Origin: Paraclostridium ghonii
Lineage (GTDB): Bacteria > Bacillota > Clostridia > Peptostreptococcales > Peptostreptococcaceae
Reading direction: 5' to 3' (one strand)
DNA length: 64,000 nt
Assembly (NCBI RefSeq): GCF_030815085.1
Contig: NZ_JAUSWG010000002.1
Of the stretch, positions 61,697 to 64,000 are shown in pieces. Position 1 is the stretch's first letter. Each line of letters starts with the position of its first letter. Made by a program: the position numbers and the translations under genes. Below the pieces are notes generated by a model. That model had not been told where the DNA came from. It was given only the letters and a program-made list of their open reading frames with translations, and did no database searches.

Positions 61697-61767
61697 ATAC
61701 ATCCTCCATAATACAATCCATATTATAGAATATGAATATCCCCCTATAAATTAACCCTTAAACTTTA

Positions 61768-62895
61768 TTAGTAAATAAAATATATTATTAATCCAACTAA
61801 AATTGCTGGAATGGTTGTTATTATAGTCGCCCATAAAGCTGATTTTTTGTCCATTGCAAGTAATGGAAATAATGCATCTCCATCTTGAGATATACTATTT
61901 GCAACTAATGCTGCAAATGGTACACTTCCCTTTAGGTAAAAAGACATAACAACTATTTGAACCCCACATCCTGGTACTATTCCAAGAGCTGCTCCTGCAA
62001 ATACACTTAATACCCCTGCCCCTAATATTAAGTTTGCCAGTATCTCTTCTCCGCCTACCGTAAGTATAATTAAATCGTATAATACATAGGCTACAAATAT
62101 CCAAACAATAACAAAAGATATTTCACTTACTGAATGTATCAAAGTTTCTTTTAACGACATAAGTTTATGTTCATTATCTTCAAAACTTTCATTTTCAATA
62201 ACCTTTTTAGTCATTATCATGTATATAAAAGAAGCAACCATTCCTAAAATTGCTATTATCTCTTCAAATGAATGCATAGCTTCTATAAATCCAAACTCTA
62301 ATCCAGAGTGAGCTAAAAGCATAAATATACATCCAATTATAAGTAATGCTAAGTATATTTTATACCCTATTCCATGTACTATCTCATGCGCTAAATGATA
62401 AAACTTACTACTCGTTTGAATATCACATGAATTTGCACTTGATAATCTCATACTATTGCTACCTTTACTTTTTTCAACATTAGACTTACATTTATGTAAT
62501 TCTAGTTTTTGTTCGGTATTAAAGTAATCTACTAAATACCCTGTGAAAATTCCTACTAAAAAGCTTATAGATGCTACTAAAATATATGCTTTAAAATCAG
62601 TAGTAATCATTAAAAATGCACTATCTCCCATACTAGCGATTAGACTTGCTATTATAGTTCCAAAAGTTACTTTATTGTTTATAAATAATGGCATTAAAAC
62701 TATACTTCCTCCACACCCTGGAAGCGCCCCTAGTAAAGCTCCGAATAATGGTTGTAATTTTTTATTTTTGCTTATTATTTCTACAAAACTTCCACTTGTT
62801 TTATAGTTTATAAATCCAAATATTAATATAGACATGCTGACCAATGAACCTACATGCAAAAAGGTCTCTTCAGCACTACTTATCAGTATACTCAT
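61768..62895 (-). CDS. Putative manganese transporter family membrane protein
   Basis: This 375-residue protein has about ten helices in two homologous halves marked by GALPGCGGSIVLMPLFI and LGIVPGCGVQIVVMSFYL, each followed by an ASMGDSAFL or SISQDGDALFPL stretch. This Pro-Gly-Cys-Gly duplication matches the group annotated as putative manganese (or arsenic-efflux-like) transporters. A Cys/Asp-rich loop of about 45 residues with HKCK lies between the halves. The Mn assignment is by family name only, though mntP lies 4 kb away. GGAGGGTGATTT precedes the start. Confidence 0.7.
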   Translation of the reverse strand: MSILISSAEETFLHVGSLVSMSILIFGFINYKTSGSFVEIISKNKKLQPLFGALLGALPGCGGSIVLMPLFINNKVTFGTIIASLIASMGDSAFLMITTDFKAYILVASISFLVGIFTGYLVDYFNTEQKLELHKCKSNVEKSKGSNSMRLSSANSCDIQTSSKFYHLAHEIVHGIGYKIYLALLIIGCIFMLLAHSGLEFGFIEAMHSFEEIIAILGMVASFIYMIMTKKVIENESFEDNEHKLMSLKETLIHSVSEISFVIVWIFVAYVLYDLIILTVGGEEILANLILGAGVLSVFAGAALGIVPGCGVQIVVMSFYLKGSVPFAALVANSISQDGDALFPLLAMDKKSALWATIITTIPAILVGLIIYFIY

Positions 62896-63055
62896 AAATC
62901 ACCCTCCAAAAACTTTATATTAAAATTATAATTTTATCATTTGTAATTGATTATCTATTTCATTTAAATCCTAAGTATATTTAATTTATGTCCAATGAAA
63001 TATATATTAATCAGTTTTTAATTCAACATCAGTAATTATATTAACACACTTATAA

Positions 63056-63092
63056 TAAAAAAGTAAAATAGCCAGGCTATTTTACTTTTTTA
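63056..63092 (-). terminator. Terminator of the repeat-protein gene
   Basis: AAAAAGTAAAATAGCC/GGCTATTTTACTTTTT perfect hairpin overlapping the stop. Confidence 0.85.
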
Positions 63093-63693
63093 TTTTTTGA
63101 TCTATTATAGTTTTAGTTGTATCTACATCTTTTGCTATACATCTTTGTGTATTTAATCTCTCTCCTACTAACATAGTAGACATTAAAGTTTTTAGTTCGT
63201 CTACTAAACTATGGAACTCTTCTGTATTTTCTAAATTTTTATCTCTCTCTACTATTGTTTTATTAGCATCTATCTCTTTTGTTGAGTCAATTTTCTCATT
63301 TAACATTGTATCAACTAAACCTCTAGCTTCACTTGCCAATCTCTCTATTTCTTCCATACTTACATTTTCATCTTCTTTTTTATCTATTATAGTTTTAGTT
63401 GTATCTATGTCTTTTGCTATACATCTTTGTGTATTTAAGCGTTCACTTACTAATAATTCTGCTCCTATACCTTTTAAATTCTCAACTAAATTAGTTAGTG
63501 ATTTATGTAGCTTTTTCATTTCTTGTTGATCAAGTTCTCTTTTTTCTTCTTTGTGATCTATTATAGTTTTAGTTGTGTCTATATCTTTTGCTATACATCT
63601 TTGAGAATTTAATCTTTCACTTACTAACATAGTATCCATTATACCTTTTAATTCATCTTTAAACTCTTTTAATAATTCATTTATTTTTTTCAT
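63082..63693 (-). CDS. Protein of four 'ERLNTQRCIAKDIDTTKTIID' repeats, unknown function
   Basis: The protein has about 203 residues from the ATG at 63693, behind GGGGTGGT; the GTG at 63702 lies in that site. Four modules each pair an amphipathic helix ending in D/T-x-MLV with the block ERLNTQRCIAKD plus IDTTKTIID, beginning near residues 22, 80, 130 and 174. Copies 1, 2 and 4 are almost identical; copy 3 has lost the QRCIAKD part. Each full copy keeps one Cys, three in all. There is no signal peptide or membrane segment. I do not recognise the family. The repeats suggest a scaffold or filament, or a metal- or nucleotide-binding array; this is inference. Confidence 0.7.
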   Translation of the reverse strand: MKKINELLKEFKDELKGIMDTMLVSERLNSQRCIAKDIDTTKTIIDHKEEKRELDQQEMKKLHKSLTNLVENLKGIGAELLVSERLNTQRCIAKDIDTTKTIIDKKEDENVSMEEIERLASEARGLVDTMLNEKIDSTKEIDANKTIVERDKNLENTEEFHSLVDELKTLMSTMLVGERLNTQRCIAKDVDTTKTIIDQKIKK

Positions 63694-63907
63694 ATTTACC
63701 ACCCCGTATAATATTTTTATATTCTATATATTACCCTATTTACTTATAATAAAACAATATTTTATTATAAATTTTACCATCCAAATTGATTGTCGATTAA
63801 TGTAGCCTATTTTTCGCTATTTTTATATGTTTTACTATATTTTTTTAAATATTCTTTCATTAATTATAATTTACGGTCATATAATTTTCTTTAGGAGGTG
63901 CTTTAAT

Positions 63908-64000
63908 TTGAATATAAATTTAAATTTGATATCTACATTATCCATAGGTATAGTATTTTTTCTAATTGGTACTTTCTTAAAAGATAAAATTAAACTGTTT
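63908..64000 (+). CDS. Sodium/glutamate symporter GltS-like (partial)
   Basis: The TTG at 63908 follows TTTAGGAGGTG. The 31 visible residues (MNINLNLISTLSIGIVFFLI then GTFLKDKIKLF) have the shape of the first helix and basic turn of GltS carriers. The reading frame runs off the window. The family call is tentative. Confidence 0.45.
   Translation, partial: MNINLNLISTLSIGIVFFLIGTFLKDKIKLF

Noticed and set aside
63082..63693. CRISPR-like or minisatellite array
   Set aside because: The DNA repeats are in-frame coding modules of unequal spacing (about 174, 150 and 132 bases) within one open frame, not direct repeats with spacers.

Overview
The window looks like chromosome from a very AT-rich, anaerobic, spore-forming-type Firmicute. 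The best fit is a member of the Clostridia close to Peptostreptococcaceae (Clostridioides/Paraclostridium/Romboutsia type). This rests on very low GC content, strong AGGAGG-type ribosome-binding sites, frequent TTG/GTG starts, a Mo-hydroxylase purine cluster, a VanG-type ligase operon and small spore-like proteins. The genus assignment is inference. Genes are mostly on the minus strand and are separated by clear hairpin terminators. I see no rRNA, tRNA or CRISPR array.

Layout. 1-14 kb: the start of an RsuA/RluB-type pseudouridine synthase, then an AI-2E-family permease, a MarR-MATE efflux operon with a well-formed operator/promoter, membrane proteins, a zinc-ribbon microprotein, an AGCS Na+/alanine symporter, a short-chain dehydrogenase and an ABC-F ATPase. 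A decayed copy of the ABC-F 3' end lies downstream of it, across an unknown gene. 14-29 kb: molybdenum-hydroxylase territory, with a molybdopterin-binding protein, a MocA-like nucleotidyltransferase and YqeC in one operon with a PatB/MalY aminotransferase. Further on come a three-subunit xanthine-dehydrogenase-like enzyme and a xanthine/uracil permease. A Pyr4-like membrane terpene-cyclase homologue, an aspartate-type aminotransferase, a rhodanese, an AAC(3)-family protein and an Na+/H+ antiporter lie among them. 29-41 kb: microproteins, a flippase-like protein, an esterase-acyltransferase-cyclophilin operon, a DUF4397 protein, a YfcC carrier, a HAD phosphatase, a DUF3793 gene behind Fur-box-like palindromes, an M24 peptidase and an Fe-alcohol dehydrogenase.

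41-53 kb holds the most interesting block, a VanG-type peptidoglycan-remodelling system. In transcription order it is: C39-family peptidase, VanR, VanG ligase, VanW, a fold-type-II PLP enzyme with a serine-racemase signature, VanXY and VanS. There is no membrane serine racemase VanT; the PLP enzyme sits in the operon where a D-serine source is needed. The vanG and C39-peptidase promoters share the same tandem-box architecture with identical spacing, which suggests a VanR regulon that includes the peptidase. moaA-moaB, an LD-carboxypeptidase, an alanine racemase and an M55 D-aminopeptidase follow.

53-64 kb: a flavodoxin, an EamA transporter, and an IS607-family element (serine recombinase plus TnpB with a putative omega-RNA region) lodged directly upstream of mntP. 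Then come an asymmetric heterodimeric ABC exporter, a small membrane protein, a putative manganese transporter, a protein built of four copies of an unrecognised repeat, and the start of a GltS-like symporter.
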